A stretch of DNA of 64,000 nucleotides from Diprion similis (GCF_021155765.1 NC_060112.1:1922001-1986000); one strand, 5' to 3'. Shown: positions 1-13,478, counted from the first letter of the stretch. Notes: generated by a model from the letters alone, not told the origin. Numbers and translations: made by a program.

Positions 1-1251
1 CACGTTGAAGAGACGAAAGGAAGAGAAAGGGGAGAGGGACGCGAAAATGGATCAACTCAGGAAAAAACTGAAAACAGACGATGAAGGTAAGCGATTATTT
101 TTCATTCACCTGTTTGGCAATTTGGCTTTTATAAATCTCAAAAATCTGATTACAGTCAATTGGATCGACCCGAGTCAAACGCTGCGCGAGCAGGGAATAG
201 ACGAGCAGGAAACTGTCCTCCTTAGACGAAAGTTCTTCTTCTCCGATCAGAATATCGACAGCAGAGACCCTGTGCAATTGTCCCTTCTCTACGTTCAAGC
301 CAGAGACGCTATTCTGGATGGCACACATCCCATCACTCAAGAGAAGGCTTGCACTTTTGCTGGAATACAGTGTCAAATACAGTTCGGCGACTACAAAGAA
401 GACAAGCACAAGACTGGATTTCTCGAGTGAGTTATTTATATTGGCGAATGTTTCCAATGTTTTCACGAACCCTGGTTAGTTTTCTAAAAATTTGTCGATA
501 TGTATCATCATCGATAATAATCTCTTCTGTCTGTTTCACTAGCCTCAAGGAGTTTCTGCCTCAGTCTTATTTGAAGGTGAAGGGAATAGAGAAGAAGGTA
601 TTCGCAGAACACAAAAAGCACGCAGGATTGTCGGAGCTTGACGCCAAAGTGCTGTACACCAAAACCGCCAGATCGCTGAGCACTTACGGTGTGACGTTTT
701 TCCTCGTCAAGGAAAAAATGAAAGGGAAGAACAAACTCGTTCCACGACTTCTCGGCGTCACCAAGGACTCCGTTCTGCGATTAGACGAAAAAACTAAAGA
801 GATATTGAAAACCTGGCCTCTTACCACCGTGCGACGCTGGGGGGCTTCACCCAACACCTTCACTCTTGACTTTGGTGATTATTCGGACCAATATTACAGC
901 GTGCAGACCACTGAGGCGGAGCAAATACTCCAACTCATTGCTGGCTACATCGACATCATACTGAAAAAGCAGAAGGCCAAGGACCACTTTGGTATCGAAG
1001 GCGACGAAGGCTCCACCATGGTTGAAGACAATGTTTTACCTCTGAAGTTAGTACTAACGTGTTTTCATATTTCTTTGAATCAATCAGTCTTCATTCTGTA
1101 ATTTCTGTATTCTTTTATTATTTATGTATAAAAATAACTTCTTTCCCTTATTTCGATAGAGGTACGATCATGCAGCACGAAACTAGCAACAAGGGAAAAG
1201 GCAATATCGAATCTGTAGCTTTGCCTGTCGTCATAAGAGTTGGCGGAGATG
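1..1251 (+). other. rhea: Talin FERM head (F1 end, F2, F3) and start of linker
   Basis: Four exons encode the head. The first holds the end of F1 (MDQLRKKLKTDDE). The second (156-426) covers F2, from the WIDPSQTLREQG stretch to the point where GFLD is completed across the junction. The third (543-1046) holds the F3 PTB-like lobe that binds the integrin beta tail: LARSLSTYGVTFFLVKEKMK, then RRWGASPNTFTLDFGDY and the YYSVQTTEAEQILQLIAGYIDIIL helix region. The short fourth exon (1160-1251) and the exon at 2056-2165 encode the flexible neck, which is Gly, Gln and His rich and poorly conserved. The identity comes from match to remembered talin head sequence. The neck boundaries rest on phase only. 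Confidence 0.93.
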
Positions 1252-4200
1252 GTGAGTTCTTTTTCTATCCGTGCATTACAGAACTATCCTCTCAGCAAGT
1301 CATTCAAAAAATGCGGTTCATCAGTCCCGTGAAGTTTTCTTTTAGTTTATTTTTTTGCACAGAGTATTAAAATACATGTTTATATTTCTTAAATGGTATA
1401 AAGCTTAGTATCAACTATTGCTCCGCGTTTTTTGCTTTGATACCCATGTCTATATTTAAACATTCTGAAGGTAACTATGAATTTTACCATGTTATGACGT
1501 AGTAAACTTTATTAATCTCTTTGCTCGACGGGGAAAAAAAAGAACAGAAGAATGAAAGATAATTTATAAAATACGGAAACTAGGAATTGACTTTGTAATT
1601 TTGTACAGAAAAAATTTCGACCCGCTAAATTTTATGTGTCGTTATATGTACAAATTATCATCACGCCATATATTATTTTCAACTGCTGATAAGTTGCATA
1701 TTAGTACGTGAATGTAGTACGCACGCGAAGAAAGTTTAATCACCTGTTACCTGCAAACTATACGTTTCACTTTTCACCTTGTATCATTGTGAAAATTATT
1801 TCTGTAAATAGTGACGTTTGTTCTTTTGCCCACACAATCGAATGCTTATGATTTCTTTCGTCGATTCTATTCAAAATATATTATCGTGAGTAAACATAAA
1901 TTTAAATGTAAAAAAATGTATAGAAAAAAAGTTTTTCTAGTTTCTCTCTCAGCAGGAAAGCGGAAGTTTTTTTCTTCGTCCTCGAATCGATTGAACCAAT
2001 GTTTCCCTGTTCTATATGTAAATATGTATTCTAAACGACAAAATATATAGGATAGAATGCATGGAAAAATTTGTAGGAGCTCAATCGTATGGAACCGGTC
2101 ATATGGGTGCTGCCCAGTATTCAACTGTCAGCGGACAGGCCATACCTGGTCATGCTCCTTCAATGGTAAGAATATCAAATAAGCGTTACGGTCATATTGG
2201 CGATGGACGCAATTTGTGCACCAATAGTAATGTACCAACATTTAAATCCGATTCTATTGCAGACTTTGTATCCCAATGGTTTAAAATTGTGTCCATCGTC
2301 AAAATGATGTTATAGCATTATTTGTTGATACTAAATTTTTCGCATCAACCAGCAAGGGTAAAGTTGTTTCAAAAAAAGGCAAAAAGAAATACCAATATTA
2401 TTAAGTAATGACGAAAAAGGAAGAGAAGAAAAATTAAAAATCAAATAAAAATTGATGTCCAACTAATAATAGATGATAAAATTTATTTTCATGCTAGACG
2501 TCTTCTATTGCGGACACAGAGTAGGTACAAAACGATTAAATATCCATTCGTTGTGTTCTACCGATGAGATCATGATTCAACTACACAGGCACATTGCACA
2601 ATCAGTCCCCGCTATTTTCACTGTTGCTATCACTCGAAACGTTTTCGAATATCGAGAAAATCTTGTCGACAATCTAAATCTACTGCAATTCAAATCTACC
2701 GCAATGCAAATCCATTATTCTTTTTCAATTAGCAAACTATTTGCAACTTGTAAAAAAAAAGGCGAAATAAAATCAACTTCCAACTGTACAAAATTTCCTC
2801 CACCACGCTTCTAATGATAAATTTGTATTGATTCATCATTTTAAAGGTACAGCAAACAAAAGTTACGTCCGTATTGTCTGAGCCGCAGCGTGCCTTGTTG
2901 TCGACGATAACGGCGAGTCACCAGGTGATCCAAACGGCGGAGAGCGAACTCTCATCAAAGGCCCAACTTCCTGAGCTCGGTACAGACCCTGCGTCTCTAA
3001 AATGGATCGAACAGACTATGGACACTCACAAGCAGAGCGTAGGCTCTCAAATTGCTGCCATGAACGCCGCAACCGCGCAGGTCGTCACCCTGACATCTGG
3101 TCCTGCTGATGACGTGGATCACACTGCTGTCGGCGCTGCGATAACAACTATTGCCAGTAATTTACCCGAGATGACAAAGGGTGTGAGAATGATCGCCGCT
3201 CTTATGGAGGACGATTCATCCGGTGACAGGCTTCTCGACGCTGCGAGAAAACTTTGCGTTGCCTTCTCAGATCTGCTCAAGGCTACGGAGCCGGAAACTA
3301 AAGAGGTGAGACTACAATTTGAAAGTGGTATTTTTTTAGGATCGAGGTTAAAAAATGATTAAACAAATTCTCAACTACTTTTCTCTACAGCCAAGGCAAA
3401 ATCTTCTCAACGCTGCTTCTCGCGTCGGCGAAGCTTCGCATCAAGTTCTAACGACGATCGGCGAGGAGGATGAATCGAATCGCGAATTGCAAGACATGCT
3501 GCTGGCACTGGCAAAGGCCGTGGCTAACACCACAGCTGCTTTGGTCCTCAAGGCGAAGAACATAGCTGCGACTTGCGAGGACTCGACTACTCAGAACAGA
3601 GTCATATCAGCTGCCACGCAGTGCGCTTTGGCCACTTCGCAGCTAGTCGCATGCGCCAAGGTTGTGGCACCGACTCTCCACTCACCGGCCTGCCAAGCGC
3701 AGCTGATGAACGCTGTCCGAGAAGTTACAAAGGCGGTTGAAGGCTTGGTAGAAGTTTGCAACGAGACTTGCAATGACGAAGTTTTACTCAGAGAGCTTAG
3801 CACCGCCGCAGGCGAGGTCAGCAGAACTCTGAACGATCTTTTGAATCGCATTCAATCGGCGACGAGAGGCGAAAAAGCGAAGGAAAGCGTGCAGGAGGGA
3901 GCAGTGGAGACAATATTTGTAGCCACCGATAAACTCTTCGCAAGCACTGGAGACGCTGGGGAAATGGTTCGCCAGGCAAAGGTCGTCGGTCAGGCGACCG
4001 CTCAACTTATTCACAGCATAAAGGGCGAAGCCGAAAATCAACCAGATGGTGATCAGCAACGGAGACTTTTGGCTGCTGCGAAAATTCTCGCGGATGCTAC
4101 GGCAAAGATGGTTGAGGCTGCCAGGCAGTGTGCAAGCAGTCCGCACGACGCCAGAATGCAGGACCAATTACGACAGGCTGCCGAGGAACTCAGAGCTGCG

Positions 4201-7200
4201 ACTACGGCTGCTGCCACACCGGCGCTTCGACGGAAATTAATCACCAGACTCGAATCTTGCGCCAAACTCGCTGCTGCCAATGCCACGCAGTGTATTTCTG
4301 CAGCTTCTGGCGCTGGTAAACACAACACCAATGCTGCCAGTCAGGAGGAACTCATCGCCGAGTGCCGTGCCATGGCTCACCAAGTTCCGAATCTCGTCGC
4401 TGGGGTTAAAGGTATTTGTCAAAATTTTCGACAAAATCCACGTATTTCGTATTTTGGTAGAAGCAAAATTTGAAAGATTGTTGAAATTTTGTCGAGTCTG
4501 TGAATCGATATACCTAATTACTGTTCTACCTTAGTGCTATTCTAACGAATACTTACTCTCTTTTCTTAATCAAAAGGAACGCTGGCACAGCCTGACAACT
4601 CAAGTGCTCAACTGGACCTGATCAATGCTGCGGAACAGTTCCTGCAGCCAGGTTCTAGTGTTGTAAAAGCTGCCAGAGCCGTGGTTCCGACAGTCTCAGA
4701 TCAGGCGTCCGCAATGCAGTTGAATACCAGTTCCCAGCAGTTGGGATCAACGCTGTCTGATTTAAGATCAGCGGTGACTCGTGCGCGAGAGGCTTGTGGC
4801 GGATTGGAATTGGACGCTGCTGAAGAATTGATAAACAGCCTGAAGGATGAGCTTTATGAATTCTACCAAGCAGTCGAAGCGGCTAGGCTCAGACCTCTGC
4901 CTGGGGAAACAGCGGAGTCCACAGCACTGCAACTCGGCGCCTCGTCAAAGAACGTTGGTGTCGCAATGGCGCAACTTTTGTCAGCTGCTAAACAGGGCAA
5001 TGAAAATTACACCGGTAGCGCAGCGAGGGAAACAGCGAGCGCCCTCAAGGAGCTAACGAACGCTGTACGCGGTGTCGCAGCAACCTCGAACCAACCTGAG
5101 ACGCAGAAGAAGGTACTGACCACTGCCGACGACATTATACTCAGATCTTTGCACCTGGTCAAGGAGGCTAGAAGGGCGCTCAACAATCCCGACAACCCTG
5201 ACAACGTCGGTAATCTTGCGGCTGTCGCCAAGGATGTTTCACAGTCGTTGAATAAATGCGTCTCCTGTCTTCCTGGGCAAAGAGATGTCGACGATGCCAT
5301 ACGCAGCATCGACGATATGAGCCAGGTTCTGAACATGAACGAATTCCCGCAAACTAACAAGAGCTACGGGTGAGTAAAATCTCTTCAGTTTTTTTTCCAT
5401 GAATTCAGTATTGGTATGCAGAGAAAAAATATGAGAAATCGGGAAAAGTCAAGTCATTTTGTAAATTAAATTGTAATCTAGTCTCCTTACAAGAAATGAT
5501 AGTATGTTTTTCTACCAAGAACTATAGACTGCTGTTAGCAAATAGATAGAATAGAAGCAAGTTAGCTATTGGACGATATTAAAAGTATTGTGATTTTTTG
5601 AAAATGAGTTATTATTAAATGGCATATTATTTGCAAAGTCGTATATTTTCTGGAATACTTGAAAAAGTTAGGAAATTGCAGATTTTAAAAGTACCTAAAC
5701 TTGTTCAAGCACTTCGTGTTTACGATTTTTTTTTCCACTTAGAAGCTGAAACAAGGCTTATTACATTAATTACAGGCAACTTCAGCAAAACTTGAACACC
5801 GCTGCCGCGGATCTGAACGATGCATCGTCGAACGTAGTTTCTTCTGTACGTTCACCAGTTCAACTGGCGAGCACTTCTAAGGAGTTTACTAACGCCTTTG
5901 GCGAACTATTAGGTGTCAGCATGGAAATGGCTGGTCAAACTACGACCGAGACACGCGGGAAAATGGTTGTGTCGCTGAAAAATGTCAGCATGACGTCAAG
6001 CAAGCTTTTGGTAACGGCGAAATCTGTCGCGGCGGATCCGGGTGCGCCGAACGCGAAGAATCAGCTTGCCGCGGCCGCGAGAGCGGTGACAGACTCCATA
6101 AACTATCTCGTCGACGTTTGCACCTCAGCTGCACCAGGTCAGAACGAGTGCGACAGCGCGATAAGAAACATCCAGTCGATGCGTCCGCTCCTCGATAATC
6201 CCAGCGATCCTATATCTGATGTTTCGTACTTCGAGTGCCTCGACACTGTCATGGAGAAGAGCAAGAGTCTTGGCGAGGGAATGACTGGCATTGCTAATCA
6301 CGCGAAGAAATCCGAACACGAACAATTCTCCGTCGCCGTCAGGGGCGTTTCATCATCGATTTGCGGCCTCGTTGAGGCCGCCGCTCAGGCCGCTTATTTG
6401 GCCGGTGTCAGCGACCCGACTTCGGTCGCTGGAAAACCTGGACTCGTTGATCAGGCACAGTTCTTCAGGGCGGCTCAGGCCATACACACGGGCTGCCAGA
6501 GCCTTGCGAATCCGACGAGCTCTTCTCAGCAGGTGCTTCACGCTGCGACGATGATCGCAAAGCACACGAGCGCACTTTGCAATGCGTGTCGCGTCGCCTC
6601 GAGCAAAACCAGCAACCCGGTCGCCAAAAGGCACTTCGTTCAGTCCGCGAAGGACGTCGCTAACTCTACTGGAAGTCTGGTTAAGGAGATCAAAGCTCTG
6701 GACCAGGTCTGCTCGGAAGCTAATCGCGAAAGGTGCTCCGAGGCCACGAAACCGCTCCTAGAGGCGGTCGACAGTCTCTGCAGCTTCGCTTCATCGCCGG
6801 AATTTGCTAGTCAACCCGCGAAGATATCGGTCGCCGCACGCGCCGCTCAAGAGCCGATTACCAGCGCTGGAAAATCTATCATCGACGGTTCCTGCGCTAT
6901 GGTTCAGGCTGCTAAGAGCCTTGCGGTCAGTCCCAAGGATCCACCGACTTGGCAGCTGCTCGCTAATCACAGCAAGAACGTCAGTGATTCGATCAAGTCG
7001 CTTGTAGCCTCGATCAGAGACAAAGCGCCCGGACAAAAGGAGTGCGACGCTGCGATTGAGACGCTTTCTGCCCGCATTCGCGAACTTGACGCCGCTTCTC
7101 TCAGCGCGGTTTCTCAGGCTCTTGTACCGCGCAAGGAAAACACCGTGCAGGGATTCACCGACCAGATGGAAAGCAGCGCTAACGAACTTCGTGAAAAACT

Positions 7201-10200
7201 CGAACCGCTCAGATCTGCCGCAAAGTACGGAGCCGAACACGTTGGTCACGCGGTCAGCCAGATCGCTCTATACTCGGAGCCGCTTGTCACTGGAGCCGTC
7301 GGTGCCGCGTCGAACATGGTTCACTCGAAGCAGCAAATGGTGCTTTTGGACCAGACTAAAACTGTCGCGGAGTCCACGCTGCAGTTGATTTATGTCGTAA
7401 AAGAATCCGGCGGCAATCCGAAGGCCGTTAACATCCATTCTGAGGTCGACGAGAACGTCGAATCGACCAAGGATGCCCTCAGGGAGCTGCAAAATACCCT
7501 AGAAACAATTTCAACATCAAACGGCATCGTCACTGGACTCATCGACACTATCTCTCGAGCCATGGTCAGGCTAGAAGATCACAGGATGTCTACCGTTGAC
7601 ACTGTCGATTCATACGTTGACTATCAGACTCGGATGGTCGAGGCTGCTAAGGAAATTGCGCGATTGGCACAGGAAATGGTGAGTAATTGCTTGTATTAAT
7701 TTTTTATTCAAATGAATCCCATTCATGAATCATATCCTTATTAATCCCAACGTCGGCGGAAGGTCTGAAATCGTTATCAAAATTGTCAACCAACTGCCGT
7801 TGTTATTGGAATCGACAAAATAATTACTTAAAATAGCTGTAAAATACATTCCGAATTCTAAAAAACGTGCTTTCTCTTCCTAAAAACAGTCGTCAAAGTC
7901 TAGCGTCGACGTATCACGCCTGGGTCCGTTAGCGGTAGACATATCTCACAAGTACACCCAGTTATCTCGGGACGCATCGGGTGCTTCAGCGGCAACGACA
8001 AACGCGGACGTGTCTTCTCGCCTCAGAATTGGAGTCCAGGAGTTGGGTCAAGCTTGCGCGGACATGGTAAAAGCTGCGGGAACGTGCCAGATGGCTTCTG
8101 GAGATACGTTTACACAGCGAGAGGTCTCTGAACAGAGTAAAAACGTGTCGGAGAAAGTATCCCAGGTCCTTGCGGCCCTCCAGGCAGGATCGCGAGGCAC
8201 CCAGGCATGCATCAACGCCGCAAGCACGGTTTCTGGTATAATTGGTGACCTGGACACGACCATAATGTTCGCCACGGCTGGAACCCTTCATGCCGAGAAC
8301 GAGGGCGACATTTTCGCCGATCACAGAGAAAATATTCTCAAAACTGCCAAGGCTCTCGTCGAAGATACAAAGACTCTTGTCGCTGGAGCTGCTTCATCTC
8401 AGGAGCAGCTCGCTGTTGCTGCCCAAAACGCGGTCTCGACTATTGTACAACTTGCTGAGGTTGTCAAGTACGGAGCTGCTAGTTTGGGGAGCCACAATCC
8501 CGAGGCTCAAGTCATGCTGATCAATGCTGTCAAGGATGTTGCTTCCGCTCTCGGTGATCTGATTCAAGCCACTAAAACGGCCAGCGGTAAACCGATTAAC
8601 GATCCGAGCATGGCGCATCTTAAAGATTCCGCAAAGGTGAGAAACAAAATCACTTCATTTTTTTCCACCATACCCTCAGACTGACGATATACGTAATTGC
8701 AACTTTAGAAGTTTGTTCGATTTTCCTGCAGAGACAAGCATCTTGCAGCAGATTTTAGTAGCGCAATTAGTTGATCAAATTCATTCTCACATACTGGTTT
8801 AAACAATTTGTGGTTATATTTTCGTTCGATAATGATTACAGAAAAAGAATTATTACTTATGCTTTGTATTATTTATTAACTACACAGTGTACTTCTCATC
8901 ACGGTAATTAATCTGTAACAAGCAATAACTGAAACCACAGTTCAGTCGCTTATTAATATCGTCGTATTAATCCATGCCTGCAAAAAGAAAACAATATATG
9001 TACAAAATTCGTTCATTCGTTTACTGGCCGTTATGATTGAGAAATCACTCACCTCATCATCATCATTCTTGGTTTCGAATCATTTGCGGAAATTTCCACA
9101 TATATTCTGTACATACGCAGCAGGCTAAAAAGAGTACTATTAATTTTCTATTAACAACGTTTGACTAACTCTAATAAGCATCTTTTTGGTCTTAATATAC
9201 TGTTCTCAATGTTTTTTTTCTTTTAATTTTTGTTTCTTGTTATTTCTATTTCTCTCTACTTGGGTGGACTTTAATGAAATAATATTTGTACATTGGGTTG
9301 CAATCTGATTTTTTGCTCACTAATTTCACATGGTACGTATCGACAACGACATAAAGCAGCTTACTAAACAGTTTTCATACTTGATTCTTATAGTATATGT
9401 AACTATTCAATCGTGTCACAAATCCCCATGCATTCGAGTGGCGGCAGCGAGATATACATATATTACACGTATGTATATTATCCGTGTGTGTATGCGTATA
9501 GTTGGCTAAATATTGTCAGTATCTAATATTAAAGTCCACCTTATGTTTCTCATGAAATATCGTTTTCTATTTATTTATTATTATTTACCTTGTTTACACT
9601 CTCACTCAATTGGCAATTTCTTTTCTTTTTTTTTCTTATTTTTCTCTTTTTGTTATTGCTATTATGTTTCGTTTAACGGTTTTTTTTTCCTATGTGTGTG
9701 GATATTATCTCTATGTAGTTGTGGTTTAGCGATTTTTGAATGCAAACTAAACTGCAGATCTATTTTGTTGGCATAATCTGTTCATCGGATTATAAGAAAA
9801 CAAGTAAACGTTTTGTCCTCAGTAGTGTTTCCGTTAAAACTATTCAATTTCTGAATTTAAAATCTTGATTTTACTATCTCAAACAAAATTGCATGTACTT
9901 GAATCCTGTCGTTTACAATATTTTTGTAAAGATAAAGTTTTACTGCTCTTTTGGTCAAGATTATATGATTCAATGATCTCTAAGAAAAAAGACGACAGAG
10001 TTTGTTTAATTTTTAACCCTCAAATATGAAGGTGGACTCTAATAAGATTCTTATTGACGATATTTGGTCTCTGGGGGCATGAATAGGTGTTAGCGCAACA
10101 GCTGCAGCAGCAGTTTAACGGCGACGTTGGTGGCTCGGAATCAGAGTGGTTTATATCAGACCAGGAAGAAGAGTTGATTCGTCTACTCTCCGTATCCGAG

Positions 10201-13200
10201 AGCAATCAACCCGCTCGGCGGACCTCGGACCTCTTGCTGCTTATGTAGCTCCATAAATCGATCGATCAAACGATATTATTATCCGGCTTCATAGTATTAT
10301 TATGTATTTGAAAGAAATTGCTTGTTCGCTCATTATTATTCTTAGCCTATGATCAATTTATCTGCAAACAGGATTCATGTTCTGTATACTCCATTATCCA
10401 CTGTAAGATATTCGGACGCAAGCTCTGATGCTGTATGTTGATACAAAAAATCGATTACTGATCGAGATGTTCGTAGGTATGCCTAAACAAGGTTCAAACT
10501 TCGCGAATCCAGCTTCATTTGATGTAGAAAGCCTCATTCATATTTCACATTACAAGGTTCTAACAAATGTTGTACGTCCAACATTTCATTCTTTATTTCT
10601 TGACACAACATTCACACGTAACTTTCCGAAAATATAGTAATACGCATACACAGTTTTCGTACAAACCGACATTTATTTTTATATTGTTAATTTGTCTTGT
10701 TCACCTGCTACTACAGATTTCCTTTGTTTTGTACTTTGTCGACATATATTTATTCTGTCTTTGTTGTAACGTTTGAATAAAATTCGTGAGCTATTATATT
10801 CACAAAAGGAAGAATATGATAATAATGAATCTCCATATTACGCATTAACGAAAACGCAAACTTTCTACGGGTATAAAAAAAAAAAAAAATAGGTACGTAC
10901 TACAATCATAATGTGTACTAACGGTAAAAAGAGCATAATCAAGCATATATCGTAGTTGAAACATTAACTTAATAACAAATGTAGCATCAAGTTTGAAAGC
11001 AATCATTTAAAAACACGTGTAAATCAAACTTGTTACTGTAATAACAATCATGTACAGGCTTCGAAATTAGTTGGCATAAACAATTTGCAATTATATAAGA
11101 AATGTACATGTTTCCTACAATTGCAGATGACAAAAATCGAATCGTAGCTGGTTGTGGAAGTGTTCGGTTTATATTCTATTTTTTTATCATTTTATTTGTA
11201 AGATTCAACTAACACTGTTATTTTCTCTTTTGTAGTGCAGTAACAACATCAGCGACTGTATTGTTTATGTGTATATATATGTATACATATATGTATATTA
11301 ATTTTTTTTCTTACAGGCTATTATCCTACTAATATTCAAAGAATTCACAAATTTGATGAATGCCTTTTGGAAAAGTTTTATCCCATCGCAGCATAACGTT
11401 GTTATCACTAACGTTTTTCTGTCGTCGAGTACTAACAGCATCTTAAGTTCGACGTGCTAATAGTGGAAAGAGGATCTGTAATTGCAAAAGTTCCTGTAAA
11501 ATCTAACTTGGCACTAATTCTTTCCAGGTGATGGTAACCAACGTTACGTCTCTGCTGAAAACAGTGAAAGCAGTTGAAGACGAGCACACACGCGGTACAC
11601 GAGCCCTGGAGTCGACGATCGAAGCAATCGGCCAAGAAATACGTTCTCTAAACACTACAGAAATCCAGCTGAAATCGACCGTGACTCCGGAGGACCTTGT
11701 CAGATGTACCAAGAACATAACAATTTCGACGGCGAAGGCAGTAGCGGCAGGCAACAGTTGCAAACAGGATGACATCATAGCAGCGGCTAACATGGGACGA
11801 AAATCTATCAGCGACATGCTTTTGATATGCAAAAACGCCGCCCACAACTGTGCGGAGACTGCTGAACTCAGAGACCGAACTCTGAATGCCGGACACGACG
11901 TTGCTATGAATTACAGAGAGCTACTCCAGGCCATATTGCAAATATCTACCCGTCCCAGCGACGCCAAACACGTTCTTCCTCCTATATCAAGGAAAATTGC
12001 TCAGTCTGTTACCGAGCTTGTCACTGTCGCTGAACTCCTCAAAGGAAACGACTGGGTCGATCCTGATGACCCGACAGTCATTGCTGAAAATGAATTGCTT
12101 GGAGCAGCTGCCAGCATCGACGCTGCTGCTAAGAAACTGGCTAGTCTCAGACCGAGGCGAAGCATACAGGTAAACAATTAATCTTTTTTGGTTAATAATA
12201 AGTCTGCATTATCTTTTGTGGGATCACGAACAACTGAAGAAGATTCGAGAGCCGGCTACTGTTAGATATGTTTGATATTCTTGGTTGTTTTTCCAATAAT
12301 CGACCAGGAATCAAACATATTATTACTGTGGTCGAGCACATTCTGCTGGAAGGAGGTAAAACAGTCAGTAATTACCTGTATAATATATTATCTCATTGGA
12401 AATTACCAGTCATTAATGACAGTGTAACGTTACCCTCGTTTTCTCTTCGTTTTCGCAGGAAGCTAGCGAAGACATGAACTTCGACGAGATGATACTCGAG
12501 GCTGCGAAATCTATTGCAGCAGCCACGTCGGCACTCATAAAAGCGGCCAGCGCGGCTCAGCGGGAGCTTATAGCGACTGGAAAAGTGTCGCGAACACCAT
12601 TGACGAGTTCGGATGACGGTCAGTGGTCCGAGGGTTTGATATCCGCTGCCCGTTTGGTAGCAGCGGCAACGCATAGTCTGGTGGAATCGGCTAACGCCTT
12701 GGTCCAAGGGGTCAGTTCGGAAGAGAAACTGATATCCAGCGCCAAGCAGGTGGCGAGTAGCACGGCACAGCTGCTGGTAGCTTGTAAGGTGAAAGCTGAC
12801 CCAGACAGCGAGAGTACGAAGAGACTGCAGGCGGCTGGAAACGCCGTGAAGAGAGCCACGGACAATCTTGTCAGAGCAGCGCAGCAGGCGATTCAGCAGG
12901 AGGAGGACAGGTCTCTAGTTTTGAACAGGAAGATGGTCGGAGGCATTGCACAGGAGATAAACGCGAGATCTGAGGTGCTGAGAATCGAGCGAGAGCTCGA
13001 AGAAGCCCGAGGCAGGCTCACTGCCATTCGTCAGGCAAAATACAAAAGTAAAACTGATACTTCCGATGACGCTGAGACCGATGCTGACCAGAGCGGATAC
13101 GAAAGTTACACAACAAGATACGAGACTAGGTCTTATGAACCGAATCAGTCGCGATCTCCTATACAAATGATGACCAGTACTCTGGATCAGCTTCAACCTA

Positions 13201-13298
13201 CTACCGAATATATAAGTCACAAAAAACTTACGGAGAGCAGCACTTCCGTTCATGTCAAGAAAACTTTTACGCAACAGGTATTGAGGTTTGAAAATTAA
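1..13298 (+). CDS. rhea: Talin, 5'-partial, 12 coding exons
   Basis: Talin links integrin tails to F-actin at adhesion sites and muscle attachments. The coding exons I infer are 2-86, 156-426, 543-1046, 1160-1251, 2056-2165, 2847-3305, 3391-4411, 4577-5369, 5776-7678, 7890-8636, 11528-12169 and 12459-13298. They join without frame loss to 2488 residues plus stop, and about 95 N-terminal residues lie upstream of the window. Diagnostic stretches include SDQNIDSRDPVQL in the head, VSCLPGQRDVDDAIRSI in the rod and ADLDTTIMF-like DLDTTIMFATAGTL near the end. With the missing start, the total of about 2580 is close to vertebrate talin (about 2540). Exon 5 starts at 2056 because the nearer AG at 2049-2050 gives the wrong phase. 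The gene identity is certain; small exons 4 and 5 are the least certain junctions. Confidence 0.97.
1252..2846 (+). other. Talin introns 4 and 5, with a small coding exon between
   Basis: Apart from the neck exon at 2056-2165, this AT-rich stretch holds only short chance reading frames. I see no repeat element, RNA gene or conserved motif in it. The exon is supported by the reading MEKFVGAQSYGTGHMGAAQY, which fits the talin neck in composition, and by a matching phase on both sides. Confidence 0.6.
2847..8636 (+). other. rhea: Talin rod helical bundles R1 to most of R12
   Basis: Five long exons encode the Ala/Ser/Thr-rich helical rod, which carries vinculin-binding helices and unfolds under force. 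Exon 2847-3305 begins in the run VTSVLSEPQRALLSTITA, just before R1. Exon 5776-7678 is the largest (1903 bp) and spans the middle bundles, ending in the R11 helix with VDYQTRMVEAAKEIARLAQE. Exon 7890-8636 holds most of R12, including DLDTTIMFATAGTL and EVVKYGAASLG. The coding DNA here is clearly more GC-rich than the introns. Bundle numbers are assigned from alignment by memory to vertebrate talin-1 and may be off by a helix. Confidence 0.93.
8637..11527 (+). other. Talin intron 10, largest intron of the gene
   Basis: This 2.9 kb intron separates the R12 exon from the R12-end/R13 exon. It is AT-rich with T-runs and short TA repeats (for example near 11270-11300). The one stretch that looks coding is 10087-10248, listed separately as a possible alternative terminal exon, followed by an AATAAA at 10776-10781. 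Nothing else in it resembles a gene. Confidence 0.6.
10087..10248 (+). CDS. Candidate alternative 3'-terminal exon of talin
   Basis: A GC-richer island inside talin intron 10 begins just after an AG (10085-10086) and reads in phase 0, the same phase left by the exon ending at 8636. It encodes 53 residues, beginning VLAQQLQQQFNGDVGG and continuing with an acidic segment SESEWFISDQEEELIRLL, then TAG at 10246-10248. An AATAAA lies about 530 bp downstream (10776-10781). If used, it would end talin within R12 and remove R13, the dimerisation helix and the tail. The acceptor has a weak pyrimidine tract and I know of no homologous peptide. It could also be a chance open frame. Confidence 0.3.
   Translation: MLAQQLQQQFNGDVGGSESEWFISDQEEELIRLLSVSESNQPARRTSDLLLLM
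11528..13298 (+). other. rhea: Talin C-terminus: end of R12, R13 THATCH actin-binding domain, dimerisation helix, extra tail
   Basis: Exon 11528-12169 opens with VMVTNVTSLLKTVKAVEDE and ends in the R13 region WVDPDDPTVIAENELLGAAA. Exon 12459-13298 continues with LEAAKSIAAATSALIKAAS and KLISSAKQVASSTAQLLVAC, the I/LWEQ (THATCH) actin-binding signature, then a charged helix ERELEEARGRLTAIRQAKYK that matches the dimerisation helix. After that comes an 83-residue tail (13047-13295) rich in Ser, Thr and Tyr, absent from vertebrate talins, which stop about ten residues past this helix. A possible donor (ACAG|GTATTG, cut after 13277) leaves open that the last residues are read differently and that more exons follow. 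Confidence 0.92.
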
Positions 13299-13478
13299 AC
13301 TTTGGTAATCGGTGATGATTCGCGATCGACAGATTATCGCGATCTCTAATTATGGGGGACAAATTATTACTGTAATTTTTTTTTTTCTTTTTTTTTTCCG
13401 TTTTTAACGTCTCTCTTTTGACAAAATCAAAATCTAGCCTAATTTTATAACTGTTATTGTTGTTATTATCATTGTAAC

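Noticed and set aside
10020..10205. Minus-strand open frame antisense to the candidate talin exon
   Set aside because: A mirror of the CAG-rich plus-strand reading that yields a Cys run; no features of a gene on that strand.
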